64,000 bases of DNA, taken from NCBI GenBank assembly GCA_019055375.1, contig JAHQIW010006249.1, forward strand, positions 21,115-85,114, written 5' to 3'. Made by a program: the position numbers and the translations under genes. Positions within the stretch are counted from its first letter, which is position 1. Each line of letters starts with the position of its first letter. This document shows, piece after piece, positions 9,675 to 21,071 of the stretch. Below the pieces are notes generated by a model. It was not told the origin of the DNA and ran no database searches. It saw only the letters and a program-made list of their open reading frames with translations. The stretch comes from Parelaphostrongylus tenuis (taxonomy: Eukaryota; Nematoda; Chromadorea; Rhabditida; Metastrongylidae).

Positions 9675-9964
9675 ATATTTGAGCCAACACGCATGTGGTC
9701 TGTTAATAGGCACTTGTACAGACCGAAACACGTGTTTTGGCCTTGAGCAGCCTCGCCAGTCGGGCAGATAAATCGTTCGTCGTCGCCTACTCTTAATGGG
9801 CTACTGGGGCATCCTGAGAGGATTGGCCAAAGACGAAGGAACTGCCGTCATGTAAAAATTCATTAGATCTGCAGTATTGTACACTCAATTGTTCTTGACT
9901 GTTATACATGTATCGCGCTGTACAAGAGCCCATCAACAGACCACATAACATTTGGCTCAAATAG
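9675..9964. mobile_element. Terminal-inverted-repeat element (MITE-like), B1
   Basis: Ends of about 60 bp (9,675-9,736 and 9,903-9,964), starting ATATTTGAGCCAACA and mirrored at the right end, enclose about 170 bp. Same family as 12,703-12,991 and 55,651-55,951. Half-copies occur in the A blocks and at 10,080-10,290, 30,930-31,015 and 56,060-56,270. No transposase is encoded. Confidence 0.72.
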
Positions 9965-10907
9965 CTAATCATGCGATATATTGAAATTTCAGCGTGATCT
10001 TAAGAAAACACTCGAAACGATCTGGGTAATATTTCAAAATAACAAACGAGAACAATCGAATGTGCAACACCGCCGATCTAGTGATTTTTCACTTGACGGC
10101 AGTTGTGTAAATCGTTCGTCGTCGCCTACAATGAGTCGGAGACTGCAGCACCACGGAAGGACTGGCTAAAGACAAAGGGTTCTGCTCGACTGACAAGGCT
10201 GCTCAAGGCAAAACACATGTATCGGGGCTGCACAAGGACCAATAGCAAACCGCATGACATGTTGACGGAAATAATAATTATGTAATATAATGAAATTTGA
10301 GCATGGTCTCAAGAAAACACTCGAAACGAACGTGAAATACTGAACTTTGTCAAAGGATCAATTTAGAACCCTATCTACTTTGGTGTCGTATGTTGCGAAT
10401 GATACGAAATTCCATCGACACACCCATTCATACACCCCCGCCGTGCAAATGCTTTGCTCGGAGTGTGAAACTCAGCATTATTCACGCTGCTACATGCACT
10501 AAAAGACTCTCTTTAAGGAACAAGCACATCCTTGAAACCGCCAAGTGTTGCGCTATTGAATGAGTCCTGAAGAATTATCAAACAGCGAAGAAGGCCTGCA
10601 ATAACTGATTTCTATTGAACATCGTTACTCATGATTTCTAATATTTCTATTCATTTTTTGCAATCGTATGATGTTTCCATTACACCTAAGAGAAACTGGT
10701 GGTGAACAAAATTTTACCTCAGGCGAGAGTTGAACCCATGTCTCACCCATACATACCCCATAAAGGGATTAGGAATCATGGGTATTACATTTCACAATGG
10801 TTATCAGCTTGATTGGGTTTATAACGCGATATTGCTTACCCGACAAACTTGTTATAGATTGGTGAGTGATAGCAACATTTTTGAGAGAGTGGGTGATGGT
10901 GAAACGG

Positions 10908-10985
10908 TGCCTTTGTGGTGAAGTGGTAGCATGCGCTTCCGATAGGGGGGACACGCGGGTTCGACTCCCGTCCGAGACTCCCGTC
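10908..10985 (+). pseudogene. tRNA-like sequence, family E
   Basis: Box A-like GTGGTGAAGTGGTAG and T arm GCGGGTTCGACTCCCGTCC. The anticodon arm carries a run of G (ATAGGGGGG) and cannot fold. Confidence 0.5.
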
Positions 10986-11149
10986 TGATGTCGTGTTTTT
11001 GCTCACCACTCAGTTCTCTTAAGTATGTATGAAACATCAATAACAACGTGAAAAATGCAATTAAAACACTAGATGTTTCCTAGGCGTAATAGTATTCGTT
11101 GCGTTGAAGTCAAGATAGCCTTCAAAGATTTCAAACCATAATCGTGTAA

Positions 11150-12090
11150 CGTGGAAGCTGGGGACTCAAACAATATTCATATCGTTCGAGAGTGTGTCGC
11201 GCAGTGGTCAAAGGTATTCAGCAGCGCGCACGTGGTTAAATGCTCAACCCAGTACTCATGATTCGCCAAACCTTCCATCACTTTGGGGTGGACAAGCTGT
11301 AATCAGACTTGCTTGGTAGAGAATCACCACTGATTTGTTACATCGGTAGGCCACCGCGAGTCATTGTCAAGGCCATATACGCATTCAGTCACCTATGACG
11401 ATGCTTGATGAAGTCGAATGCATGGAAAATCTCAGAGATCAATTATAGGCGAGAGTTTTTGGATTTCTTCGAAAGCTATTCACTTGCTTATGCACTGAAC
11501 TCTAATAATATCCCTTATCCGAAAGGGTAAAGAATGACTTCGGCTCCGCCAAGGTAGTATCCCCTACTGTCCGTAGGAGAATCAAGATCGATCAGAATCA
11601 AACTCTAGGAGTGAATTTATTAGATTCACAAGTTCTTCCCAATTTAAGCTCGATTCGAATTGTATTATTGAATGATAGTTGCGAGACAGTTTGTTAGTAT
11701 ACATGGGCGTTCTTTGAACTTCTAACACTTTCGTGGGAATCTCTTCAGTGGTACTCCATCTTTTAGTGATGGAAGAGATCTTTTGAGATAGAAGTTTTCA
11801 CCGCATATATACTAGATCATTAACTAGAGTACTCCTCCGCCAGCAGCCGCTCTTCATACCGTCCGAATCGCGCGCAAAGCCTAAAATGGTCGCCGTCCCG
11901 AAGGTATAAAATGTGGTTTGATTCTACCCAGTGCTGATTCAGAGCCTCCGTCCCTTCAGGATTCAGCTTCATTTGATCCATGAGCTGTTGACCAACATTT
12001 GTTGGTCATCTACAGAAGTGTGGCTATGTTTCAAGCATAGTTATGGTATTTTTTGGTCTTCTTTGATATACCAAGTCTTTGATTTCTATC
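11150..12090. repeat. Block C upstream part, copy 1; no identifiable gene
   Basis: Matches 57,130-58,045. Contains short frames partly retained in both copies (for example near 11,440-11,530) that I cannot assign. It lies just upstream of the EFL1 exon and could hold its intron or earlier exons, but I see no EFL1 residues. Confidence 0.55.
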
Positions 12091-12100
12091 CACTTTACAG

Positions 12101-12301
12101 TATCCGTATTGGCAACCTACTACGTTAGAGGAGATGGAAGAATATGGTATCAAAGGTGACTCACCAAATCACGCTCGAGGATATATGGATGTCATTCGAA
12201 GACGAAAAGGCCTACCAACTGTTGATGTTATCGTGGTGGCAGCAGACAAGCAAAGAAATCTGAGCAAAAACAAAGAGATGGAATCGAGAAAAGAAAGCTG
12301 A
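12101..12301 (+). pseudogene. EFL1: Terminal exon of elongation factor-like GTPase 1 (EFL1), copy C1, stop codon lost
   Basis: A pyrimidine-rich acceptor (CACTTTACAG) precedes an open frame reading YPYWQPTTLEEMEEYGIKGD, then NHARGYM, IRRRKG and DKQRNLSKNK. This is the characteristic C-terminus of EFL1 (yeast Ria1), the cytoplasmic GTPase that releases eIF6 from 60S ribosomal subunits; the family ends in a KQRxLSKNK-type tail. The normal stop, kept as TAG in copy C2, is GAG here, so the frame runs eight residues further to a TGA at 12,299. An AATAAA lies at 12,383. Upstream exons were not found. I cannot tell whether this is a live gene end or a fragment; the repeat context favours a fragment. 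Confidence 0.8.
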
Positions 12302-12382
12302 AGATGCTCCAAGACTTATTTATCCATTGTATAGAGGAACATCTTCAGTTGTACTCTGTACATTCACATGCGGAAAGAGAAT

Positions 12383-12388
12383 AATAAA
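12383..12388 (+). promoter_or_regulatory. Polyadenylation signal AATAAA after the EFL1 exon (C1)
   Basis: A canonical hexamer 82 bp past the present stop. It is conserved at 58,334-58,339 in C2. Confidence 0.6.
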
Positions 12389-12702
12389 TGTTTTGTTTGA
12401 TGGAATGTTTCGAGTTTTTTATGAGATCTGGGATGACCACCTATAGTGACGTACGTTACGGCTCGGCAAGCTCATCAGTATTACATGCCATTCGATTGCT
12501 CGTCCGTACTATAATCAGGAGTCGTCGCCGAAGATCTATCACTATATGTCAAGTGAAAAGATCACTTGGTATGGCGTTCTTTCAGTGACTGATTGTTGAC
12601 TGCATGGATCATGGCTGGCAAAAACTGCTTATTGCAATTCCTTTCAGTCGACTATTTCGAGATCTCGCCTAAAAATTCAGCACAGTTTGAGGGAATAATG
12701 AA

Positions 12703-13045
12703 TGATAATCATTATTTGAGCCACGCATGTCAGTGGTCTGCCAATGAGGGCTGACTTATAGAGCCCGATACACGTGTTTTCGATCTTGCGATCTCGTCAG
12801 TCGGGCAGTTTGCCCTTTCTCGTCTTTTGCTAATCTCTGTGGGTGCTCCAGTCCCCACAATAAGAGTTAGCGACGACGTACGTTTTACACTCTATGTCCA
12901 GTGAAGAACTCACCAAACACAGAGTATCGGCTCTATAAGTCAGCCCTCATTGACAGACCACTGACATGTGTGGCTCAAATAATGATTATCAGGCATATTG
13001 AAATTTGAGCTGTGGTCTTAAGAACACACACGAGATGAAAGATAT
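12703..13045. mobile_element. Terminal-inverted-repeat element with an extra tail, flanked by 12-bp repeats
   Basis: Nearly perfect terminal inverted repeats of about 63 bp (12,703-12,765 and 12,929-12,991) begin TGATAATCATTATTTGAGCC. A further 54 bp follows the right repeat, then GGAATAATGAAT at 13,046-13,057 repeats 12,692-12,703. The homologous site in C2 (58,636-58,665) lacks the element, so this is an insertion after the C blocks duplicated. Confidence 0.78.
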
Positions 13046-14126
13046 GGAATAATGAATATTTGAACGATATCTTGCTAAGTGTTGTTACATATCTGGAAAA
13101 CAGTGAAAAGGGATAAACTGCAATACAAAACAACGAATTCGGTTCTTTTCGGTTGTAAGGGAACAAGTGAATATTCGACCTCATTCGCTGTACAAGGGTT
13201 TTCCATAGGAATGAGAGTAAGCATTCGAAAGTTTAAATCCTTTGGCTAGGCCCATGCATGACCGGTTTTTCGAAGAAAACCCTTTTTAATGCTGTAAGGT
13301 TCAAAATGAAATTTCGTTTCACATCTGCTCACAATTCAATTATTGCTTCGCTGAGAACACGACATGAAGGTGTAGAAAAATTTTCTACTACTAAAGTCAG
13401 ATGTTTAATGTAGAATTTTGAAAAGCAATTCCTAATTGAATAACAAAAATCGTACTTTGCTATGGCACGCGAAAGGGCCAATCAAACAATCGGCGGCTTG
13501 AAACGGTCACAAACTCCCTGCGCCTCGCCTTCCCACCCCGTAGGATAGCCAAAGTCCCCTTGTGGCGCAAGTGATTTTCAATCTTATTTTCCCTGCTGGG
13601 CTGCAGAGAAACGGTCTTTCATGAAAATAAGCACAGGGCTGGAACCTTTAAATCTTATGCTATTGATTTTATTACTAAAGTCTCAAAAGTGAGCTCTGCT
13701 CGGGGCGAAAAATATGCGCGTGTGAAACATAATTTCATTTTGAACTTTACAGCGTTGCACAACGTTCTTTTCGAAAGTCGGCCATATGCTAACTCTAGCC
13801 AGAGATTCAGGCTTGCAAATGATTACTAACACTCCCATGAACAATTCTCCTTCAGCGAATGAGGTGGGATACTTATGTGTTTCCTTATAACCGAAAAGAA
13901 CCTGAATTGTACTTGGTAAACCGACCTGAATAATCTACACAGAATAATCATCAGGAGGTTTTTTCTACACCAAAAAATGTACCAATTGTTGCTTTGATTA
14001 TCTCGCTTGGCTGTTACCTTCCATTAGCGGATATTCTACCACAGCTCTGCTCTTAGTATTGTAAAGTCTTCCTTTGTGAATGGAAATTTCCTTGGTGTCT
14101 TGTTCATTTCAAAAGTACCGATCCAG

Positions 14127-14203
14127 ATCTTCATGTGGGACGAACCGTAAATTATCAGTGTGTGAAACAGACGCACTAACCAATGCACCACAGGACCACA
14201 GTA
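14127..14203 (-). pseudogene. tRNA-like monomer, family Y
   Basis: Minus strand GGTCCTGTGGTGCATTGG, then GTTTCACACA and a degraded T arm (GGTTCGTCCCA). Copies are at 19,654, 40,667, 44,594 and 59,560. Confidence 0.55.
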
Positions 14204-14333
14204 GACGTTCTAAGTGTCGCTCTACTTGCATTGTTCCAGTGTGATGGATAAGTCGAGCTTCGACCTCTGATGTAAAAAATGTCAACCCCGAATAGAGTTC
14301 GCAGTTCTTTTCTCAACAAGCACTACAAAAGAC

Positions 14334-14403
14334 AGGTGCTGGCCGGCATCGATCCGGCGACCTACGTGTAAAGCAGACGTGATAACCACTACACCACAGG
14401 ACC
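14334..14403 (-). pseudogene. tRNA-Val (TAC) pseudogene
   Basis: Loop TTTACAC, but three bases of the 3' anticodon-stem side are deleted, T-loop and T-stem bases have changed, and the acceptor has a mismatch. Followed by the 130-bp tandem duplication. Confidence 0.8.
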
Positions 14404-14408
14404 TCCAC

Positions 14409-14668
14409 GAAAGCATGAACGCTGGAGGTGGGGATTTTTCAGTTTCTGCTATACTTCCTCCGCTGCATGCTCTCACCTCAAAGTCTCTAGGAGAAATGTT
14501 GCAATCTGACCTGAATATCAAAACGATGAAATTTTTGACGAAAGCATGATCGCTGGAGGTGGTGATTTTTCAGTTTCTGCTATACTTCCATCGCTGCATG
14601 GTCTCACCTCAAAGTCTCTAAGAGATATGTTGCAATCTGATCTGAATGTCAAAACGATGGAATTTTTG
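14409..14668. repeat. 130-bp tandem duplication
   Basis: The spacer of the tRNA monomer is present twice, starting CGAAAGCATGA at 14,409 and again at 14,539, with a few substitutions between copies. Confidence 0.85.
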
Positions 14669-14713
14669 CTATAAAGGTTTTCATGGCATTTTGTTCAACG
14701 GAAAAACGAAAGC

Positions 14714-14793
14714 AGCTGCTGACTGGGATCGAACCGATGAGCTTTTTCGTGTGAAGCAAACGTGATGAGCACAAGATGAGAACAAGCTCAGCA
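14714..14793 (-). pseudogene. tRNA-like monomer, family X
   Basis: Minus strand: TTGCTGAGCTTGTTCTC, a TTCACAC anticodon-loop remnant, and box B GGTTCGATCCC. The D arm contains an insertion. Copies are at 19,417, 41,118, 44,121 and 60,019. Confidence 0.6.
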
Positions 14794-15286
14794 ACCCTAG
14801 TTGGCCAGAACCGATTATTTTTGATTGCTCCACTGTTATGGCTTGGAATCTTTTGTGAAGCATTTCAACCTCTAATGTGAAAGCTCTCTGGAGTTTCTTT
14901 TCCGTTTGGTAGCCCAGATTTTCAAGCCTATCCCTTACGCTGGAAAGAAGCTATCATTAAGAGTGTGAGTTGTTATTCGAAAGCCTAAACTCAAGCTAGC
15001 GCTTTCCGTGGCCGGTTTTCTCAAAAGACCTTTTCTATCGCTAAAAAATTTTCAAAAAATCATGTTTCACAACCACCGTGCAATCTAACTATTATTACTT
15101 CACTGGAAGCACGAAAAGCACATGGACGTGTAGAGAGAATCTTTTGGTATCAGAGTCAGACGTTTGGTCTGTACCCAAGCCCTAAACAAATACATCTCAG
15201 TGAGGCGACATCGATCGATGCCCGCGCCAGCCCGCTCTCTGCCCCACTCCACCGCCCGTGAATTGGCCCAAAGAAGACTCAAAGAA

Positions 15287-15332
15287 GATTCTGCGTGTGA
15301 AGCAGACGTGATAACCACTACACCACAGGACC
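15287..15332 (-). pseudogene. 5' half of tRNA-Val (CAC) in a chimeric junction
   Basis: The acceptor, D arm and anticodon arm are perfect (GGTCCTG to the GCAGA stem), then the sequence switches to an unrelated C-rich stretch (15,215-15,285). The same stretch at 60,520-60,585 lacks the tRNA. Confidence 0.8.
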
Positions 15333-15500
15333 TCAGCGAGCAGTGGTCCGTCAAAAGCGATGATTTTTGAACAGCCGCCATAACCACTGTTCGAACGATT
15401 ACAGTTTCAAATCTTTGGTGAATATTTCAAGCTTCGACCTAAGTGTGAAATCTCAACAATTTTCGAACAGAGGTTGAGTATAGCTTTCTTCAGCTCTTAA

Positions 15501-15574
15501 CCTCCTGTGGTGTAGTGGTTATCACGTCTACTTCACACGCAGAAGGTCGCCGGTTCGATCCCGGCCCAGGACCT
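15501..15574 (+). pseudogene. tRNA-Val (CAC) pseudogene
   Basis: Loop TTCACAC and an intact T arm. The first two bases are CC instead of GG, the anticodon stem has an A-C mismatch, and one extra C sits before CAGGACC. Its monomer spacer is interrupted at about 15,745 by RTE R1; the equivalent gene at 37,843 is intact. Confidence 0.8.
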
Positions 15575-15744
15575 GTCTTTGTTCACACTGCCATGAAAGC
15601 TTCTATAGCAGAAATTAAAACGTTTTTACATTGTAAGTCAGATTTCGACATTTGTAACAGAGACTTTGGAACCGCACAGTGAAGAAAGTAGAGTAACAGT
15701 TCAAAAATCACCGCTTCTCGCAAATCACCGTTCAGTGAGGCATT

Positions 15745-18700
15745 ATGAAGATGCCTTTCCAATGGCTTATCGCATCATCGTGGGTGGAAGGTGTTCCTTG
15801 TTTTCTGACTGCAAAGTACAGTGAGGGATTTATCTACCGGAGAGAGCCTTCCAAGCCAAAAATCAGTCCGCTATTTCCATCTGGAAAGCCCAGCTGTAAG
15901 CAATATTAGGAATCACTACCGATTTGGTATCAACTTGTCGCAAGGTGGTATTATTCTCTTTCTAATTCACCGACTCCGGCGACTGACTTCTGTGGTGACA
16001 AACTGAGGAAGGCTCAGGTTAGGATGACCCAGAGTTCAGGTAACAGAAGCAAGTGAGACAGAAAAATTTCTGCCTCGCTATTCAACACACTGGGTGCTTT
16101 CGTCTACGACTTCGGGTGGTGAGACGACTGATGAGAACCAATCAAATCTCAATTTCAATGGGACTACATCGGAAAAGGGCAAAACGAACAAGCCTACAAC
16201 ACGCCATAGAGAGTGTTTCTTGATTTGCTGCTATAATACTAGAACAGTCTCCTCAGACGCCGACTTATACACCCTTCTTGAGGCTACTGGTCACATCAAA
16301 ATCCATGTAATTGCTCTGTAAGAAACGAAAAACAGGAGGATCGGCATACGATAATTAGATGACGAATCTCTCGTTAATCGTGGAGCCAATTATCCGTTAC
16401 GAAATGTCGGAGCCGCCGCCTTTCTCGCTCAATCCCATTTCTGCCATGTAGTCATTTCGTGCAGAGTTTAACCACAGCGCTTGGATATCCTTCACATTCA
16501 GCTTCCGTGACAAAAGAAAATCAGTATGTTCAACTGCTCCTCACCAACTTGTACACTCGATGAAAGTATATTATACGCGTACAAGAAGTTGGAAGAAGTC
16601 ATCAGCCGCGGAAAGTCCTTTTAGGAATCGCTGTTCGAGACTTCAATGTCAGGTCAGGAACGATCAGTAAACACGAGTGTAGGATAGGAAAATTTGGAAT
16701 GGAAAAACCAAACGAGAATGGTGACAGTCTTGTAGGACTCATATCGTGGCCCGTCTCTTCCATGCAAACTCATCTTTCAAGACGACAAAAAGCCACTGAT
16801 GGATATGGAATCTTTCAAAAGCATGACTCACGTAGACATCAATCATAAACTTACAAATAAGTTGGCGCCTTTTTGACACCTCAGTGGTCCCTGAAGTTTG
16901 TATATGATCTGATCAGCGCCTTTACGAGCAAAGTTCTGATTCAACCATGAGCTCGAAAAAAGTGCTGTCATTGCTTAAAAGTAAATTATTTTGTGTACAA
17001 CGAGAACGTCCTTATAAAATATTCTCCATGCCCAGCAGATAGAGGAAGACCCGACGGCAGACTACGAGTTGCTCGCCGAAAGATTCAAAACTAGAGGTTC
17101 TGATCGCATCTACTTGGTAGAGTTGCTACTAGAGATTTGCTTGGATAAAGAAGGGAACTGAGGCCTGAACCTTCTGCAACACACACATCTTGGCTGATAA
17201 TAAATGGCAATTGTAGAAGATCTTTGCACGAGGATTCACATCAGTAAGAAAAGAGCGTTATTACAGGCAGCTCCAAAGAGATTTAATATGAAGAACCGCA
17301 GCCGCTAATCTCTGCAAACATTACGTTTCGCCTTCTTCCTTATGAATGAAAAATGAGGCTACAACCCGCCATGATATGTAGTTGATAACTGGATGAAAAT
17401 CCCACTGGTGAGAAAACCACCCAAGAATTTAGCTTCTGAAGTTCAAGTTACGATTGAAAACATGAAGCGAGACACAGTTTCAGGACCCTATTCTCTACCT
17501 GTATTACTATAATACCTATACTTGTTCATCATAACTACTTTCTCAGAGATGGTGGCCACCATCTGCATGTATTTGTCGCAAGACATCTGACAACAGACCT
17601 TCACGAAGAAAACACCACTCGAGGACTTCGCACAGAGTCATCCCACCTAAGGAAGGTTACAGAAGGGTTTTCGTAACTACCGTTCAATATGCTTGCTGAG
17701 TGGACTCTACAAGCTTTCAACAAAAATTATCTTTTTGCGCATATTGAAGAATTTTGGACGAGGCGCAGCCAACTGAGCAAGCAGGATTCCGAAGGTGTTG
17801 CTGCTACATGGAGCATATCGTAACCGTGTCACGGATCATTGTGATCAGTCGGGGGGATACCATATAACCCTGGTTGTGACCTTCATTGACTAGCTTTGAA
17901 TCACTCAACTACGACGAGGAGGGCATACTTATTGATGGAAAATTTCTGGTAAGCCTTCTTTTTGCAGGTAATATGGTCATCTTTCAGAAGAGTAGCAGTG
18001 AAAAACAAGGAGGAAAAAGGATCGGGTTACGTATGAAACAGGATGAAGATCTAGTTCATGAATAATCCAACTTCAAAGACGAACAAACTGAACTACATGG
18101 CTCTCTCATTACGGGAGGCACCTCGAACGTGTACCCTACACGTTCAGTAAACTTGGGAAGCAACTTGAAAGATGGATCAGACGTAAGAAGGAGAGTAGTC
18201 TGGGCCGCCTTTGTGCTACTCAGAAAAAAAAAACCATAGACCAGATAACGCACCCCAAACTCTGGTGCTCACCTTTTCGATTCAGTAGTCCGCCCAGCGC
18301 TCTTTTATGCAGCAAAAAAGTGGGGTGATAATACAACAACGTCAAGAAATCTGCGCACCACTCACAGGGCACTCGAGCGAAGTCTTCCGTAAGCTGATCG
18401 GCCTTCTCGACGTCCAATCGCTTTGGGCAGCACGGATCCTCGAAAAACTATCTTATCTTCGAGATCCATAAACATATATATCGATAGAGTTGCACAGATG
18501 GCGGTCGTCTACTAAGAAGAACAGATGACAGATAAACGAAGGACGACAACTGCATAGTAAACACTCCAGTGGAATGCAAGCGCTCTCTTGGAAGACACCC
18601 AAACAACAGGCCTACCGATTTCTGGCCAACGTCATGCATCTGCATCTGTAGATGGCAACGAACTTTAGAAGACGGGATGGGTTCCGCATACGTCACCATG

Positions 18701-18850
18701 CTCAAGACAGACCATCACCATCACAACAGCGGCCGCCACAAAAAACGAATCGAAACTATGATGGGGCTCGCATTATCAGTGAAGACGGGCCATCCAAGTA
18801 TGCAAGGAAGTCACCATTGAAAATCAATGCTGCCACCTCTGTTCGAAAAT
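15745..18850 (+). mobile_element. RTE-type LINE, full-span but dead copy R1
   Basis: About 3.1 kb, the usual RTE length. The endonuclease region is readable in broken frames: YNTRTVSSDADLYTLLEATG, HIKIHVIAL, VRDFNVRSG, then RIGKFGME with NENGDSLVG. The reverse transcriptase shows RNYR, AN-ASRIPKV, VTFID and AGNMVIF, followed by PALFYAAKKWGDN, RTTHRALERSLP and the C-terminus. The FADD catalytic motif reads AGN, and the FVDYEKAFDS segment has a small deletion (FID, stop, then ITQL). There are many stops. The 5' end replaces the second tRNA monomer after 15,501-15,574. Confidence 0.85.
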
Positions 18851-19416
18851 TCGAAGAGAGTACTTTTCTGTTTGCTAGCGCAGATTTTCAAGCCTATTCC
18901 CAACGCTGGGCAAGAAGTTTTCATAAAGAGTATTAACAATTATTCGGAAGCTTCAATCTCGTGCAATGGCTGTACGTGCCAGTCTCTTGAGAAGACCCTT
19001 TTATAATGCTGAAAAAATTCAAAATAAAGTTGTATTTCACACGCGCACGTTTCTCGCACCAGGAGATTCTTTCTACACGTCCATGCTTTTCGTGCTCCCC
19101 GGTAAAGTAACAGTTAGATTGCGCGTTAGGTGTGAAATATGACTTTCAAAAATTTTTCGGCGTTAGAAAAAGGTCTTCTTAAGAAATCAGCCAAGTAGAG
19201 CGCTAGCTCGAGATTTACGCTTTCGAATAATCACTAACATTCTTTATGAAAGCTTGTTTCCAGCGTAAGGGCCATGCTTGAAAATCTGTGCTACCAAACG
19301 GATAAAAATTTCACAGAGCTCTTACATAAGAGGTTAAAGTGCCGATATGTTCATGAAAGACTCCAAACCATAATAGTGGAGCAATCAAAAATAATCGGTT
19401 CTGGCCAACTAAGATT

Positions 19417-19475
19417 GCTGAGCTTGTTGTGTAAAGTTCACCACGATTGCTTCACAAGTTCCCATTCAACAGCTA
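19417..19475 (+). pseudogene. tRNA-like monomer, family X, truncated
   Basis: Mirror of 14,714-14,793. Retains TTGCTGAGCTTGTTGTGTA and GATTGCTTCACA; the T arm is replaced by other sequence. Confidence 0.55.
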
Positions 19476-19653
19476 CTATCGTTTCTCTCCGTTGAACAGT
19501 GTGCCATGAAAACTTTCGTCGTAAAAATTCCATCGTTTTGACATCAGGTCAGATTGCAATATTTCTCCTAGAGACTTCGAGGTGAGACCGTGCTGCTAAG
19601 GAAGTATAGCAGAAACTGGAAAATCACCACCTCCAACGATCACACTCTCGTAG

Positions 19654-19725
19654 AGGTCCTGTGGTGCAATGGTTTAGTGCGTCCTGTTTCACGCAATGGT
19701 AATTTACTGTTCGTCCCACGTAAAG
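19654..19725 (+). pseudogene. Fusion of tRNA-Val 5' end with family Y tRNA-like body
   Basis: The upstream spacer and first bases (GAGGTCCTGTGGTG) match the tRNA-Val (TAC) monomer of D2, while everything after (CAATGGTTTAGTGCGTC) matches family Y. One monomer has been lost at the shared CCTGTGGTG. Confidence 0.65.
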
Positions 19726-21000
19726 ATCTTGATGGGTATTTGTGAATGAACAAAACACCAAGGGAATTTCCATTTACAAATTAGAACTTCATAACACTGT
19801 GATCACAGCTATGGTAGGATATCCGCTAATGGAAGGTAACAGCCAAGGGAGATATCATAGCAACAAATAGTACATTTTTTGTTGTGCAAAAATCCCCTGA
19901 TGATTATTCTCTGTGGAGTTTTTAGGTCGGTTTACGAAATAGAATCGAATACTTTTCAGTTATGAGAGAACAGATAAGTATTCGATCTCATTCGCTGTAG
20001 GAGAATTTTTCATGGCAGTGTTAGTAATCAGTCGAAGCTTGAATCTCTGGCTAGTGAAGCATATGGCCGATTTTCAAAAAGATCGTCTTACAACGCTGTA
20101 AAGTTCAAAATAAATTACGTTTCACACGCGCATATTTTGAGACTCTAGTTATGAGTCGATAGCGTAAGATTTAACGATTCCAGCCCTGAGCTTATTTTCA
20201 GGAAAGACCGTTTCTCTGCAGCCCAGCAGGAAAATAAGATCAAAATCACTTACGCGACAACGGGACTTTGGCTATCCTACGGGGTGGAAAGGCGAGGCAC
20301 AGGGAGGATGGGACCGTTTCAACCAGCCGATCTATTGAATGGCCCTTCCAAGTGCCATAGGAAAGTGCGATTTTTGTTATTCAGTTATCAATTTTTTTTC
20401 GAAATTCCAGATTAAACATCTGACCCTAGTACTAGAAGATTTTCGCTACACCTGCATGTCGTAATTCCCAGCTAAGAAATAGTTGAATTGCGGGCAGACG
20501 TGAGACGAAATTTTATTTTGAACTGCACAGCATTAAAAACTGGTCTCTTTGAAAAGCGGTCATGAATGACCCTAGCCAGATATTTAGGCTTTCGAATGGC
20601 TGGCAACACTTCTACATAAAGTTCTTGCACAACGAATGAGGTCAAATATACATTTCTTCCCTCACAATCCTAAAGTACTCCACGTGCCCTTCGACTCGCC
20701 TCTGCTAACATTAGCAAGAGTCTAGGAGGAATCAAGAGAGGAGGAAAAGTGAAAGAATCACTTGATGTTGCGTTCTTTCAGGGTGATTGATTGTCGACTG
20801 GCTTACGGCTGTTACGCCACCTTAATGTCATACCTTCCAATCGACTTTTGAGACCTCGCGTAAAAATTCAACATAATTCGATACAATGTTTCAAGTCTCT
20901 CATGGTGGACTTTTCTGGAAATTTCTAAGCTTTTTGAATGAATTGGAAAGGTTAGTGACAACTACAGAATCACAGGTCTTGGCAACTCGCTATCGGTCGG

Positions 21001-21071
21001 GGTCCTGTGGTGTAGTGGTTCACGTCTGCTTCACACGCGGAAGGTCGCAGGTTCAATCCCGGCCAGGACCT
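21001..21071 (+). pseudogene. tRNA-Val (CAC) with D-loop deletion
   Basis: Acceptor and TTCACAC loop are intact. Two D-loop bases (AT of GGTTATCACG) are missing and the T stem has a mismatch (GCAGG against CCGGC). Possibly inactive. Confidence 0.75.

Larger units (their letters stand above)
5041..11150. repeat. tRNA-Val-bearing block B, copy 1, with internal tandem duplication
   Basis: Homologous to 20,640-23,170, 28,120-32,880, 45,900-48,010 and 52,900-57,060. Order: a plus-strand trimer of 245-bp tRNA units, spacer with a G+C-rich stretch near 6,130-6,200, a minus-strand tRNA pair, a plus-strand tRNA pair, then a tRNA-like sequence. The segment around 6,400-8,050 is repeated at about 8,190-11,040. 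No protein gene is supported between the tRNA units. The short frames there come from translating tRNA genes or are chance. Confidence 0.85.
13200..20640. repeat. Large inverted repeat D1 flanking an RTE element
   Basis: The left arm (about 13,200-15,180) and right arm (about 19,040-20,640) are reverse complements with indels, centred near 16,920. The loop carries RTE copy R1. The arms hold tRNA-like monomers in mirrored order and about 2 kb of sequence with no gene. Related arms occur at 40,607-44,715 and 58,640-60,900. Confidence 0.8.
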
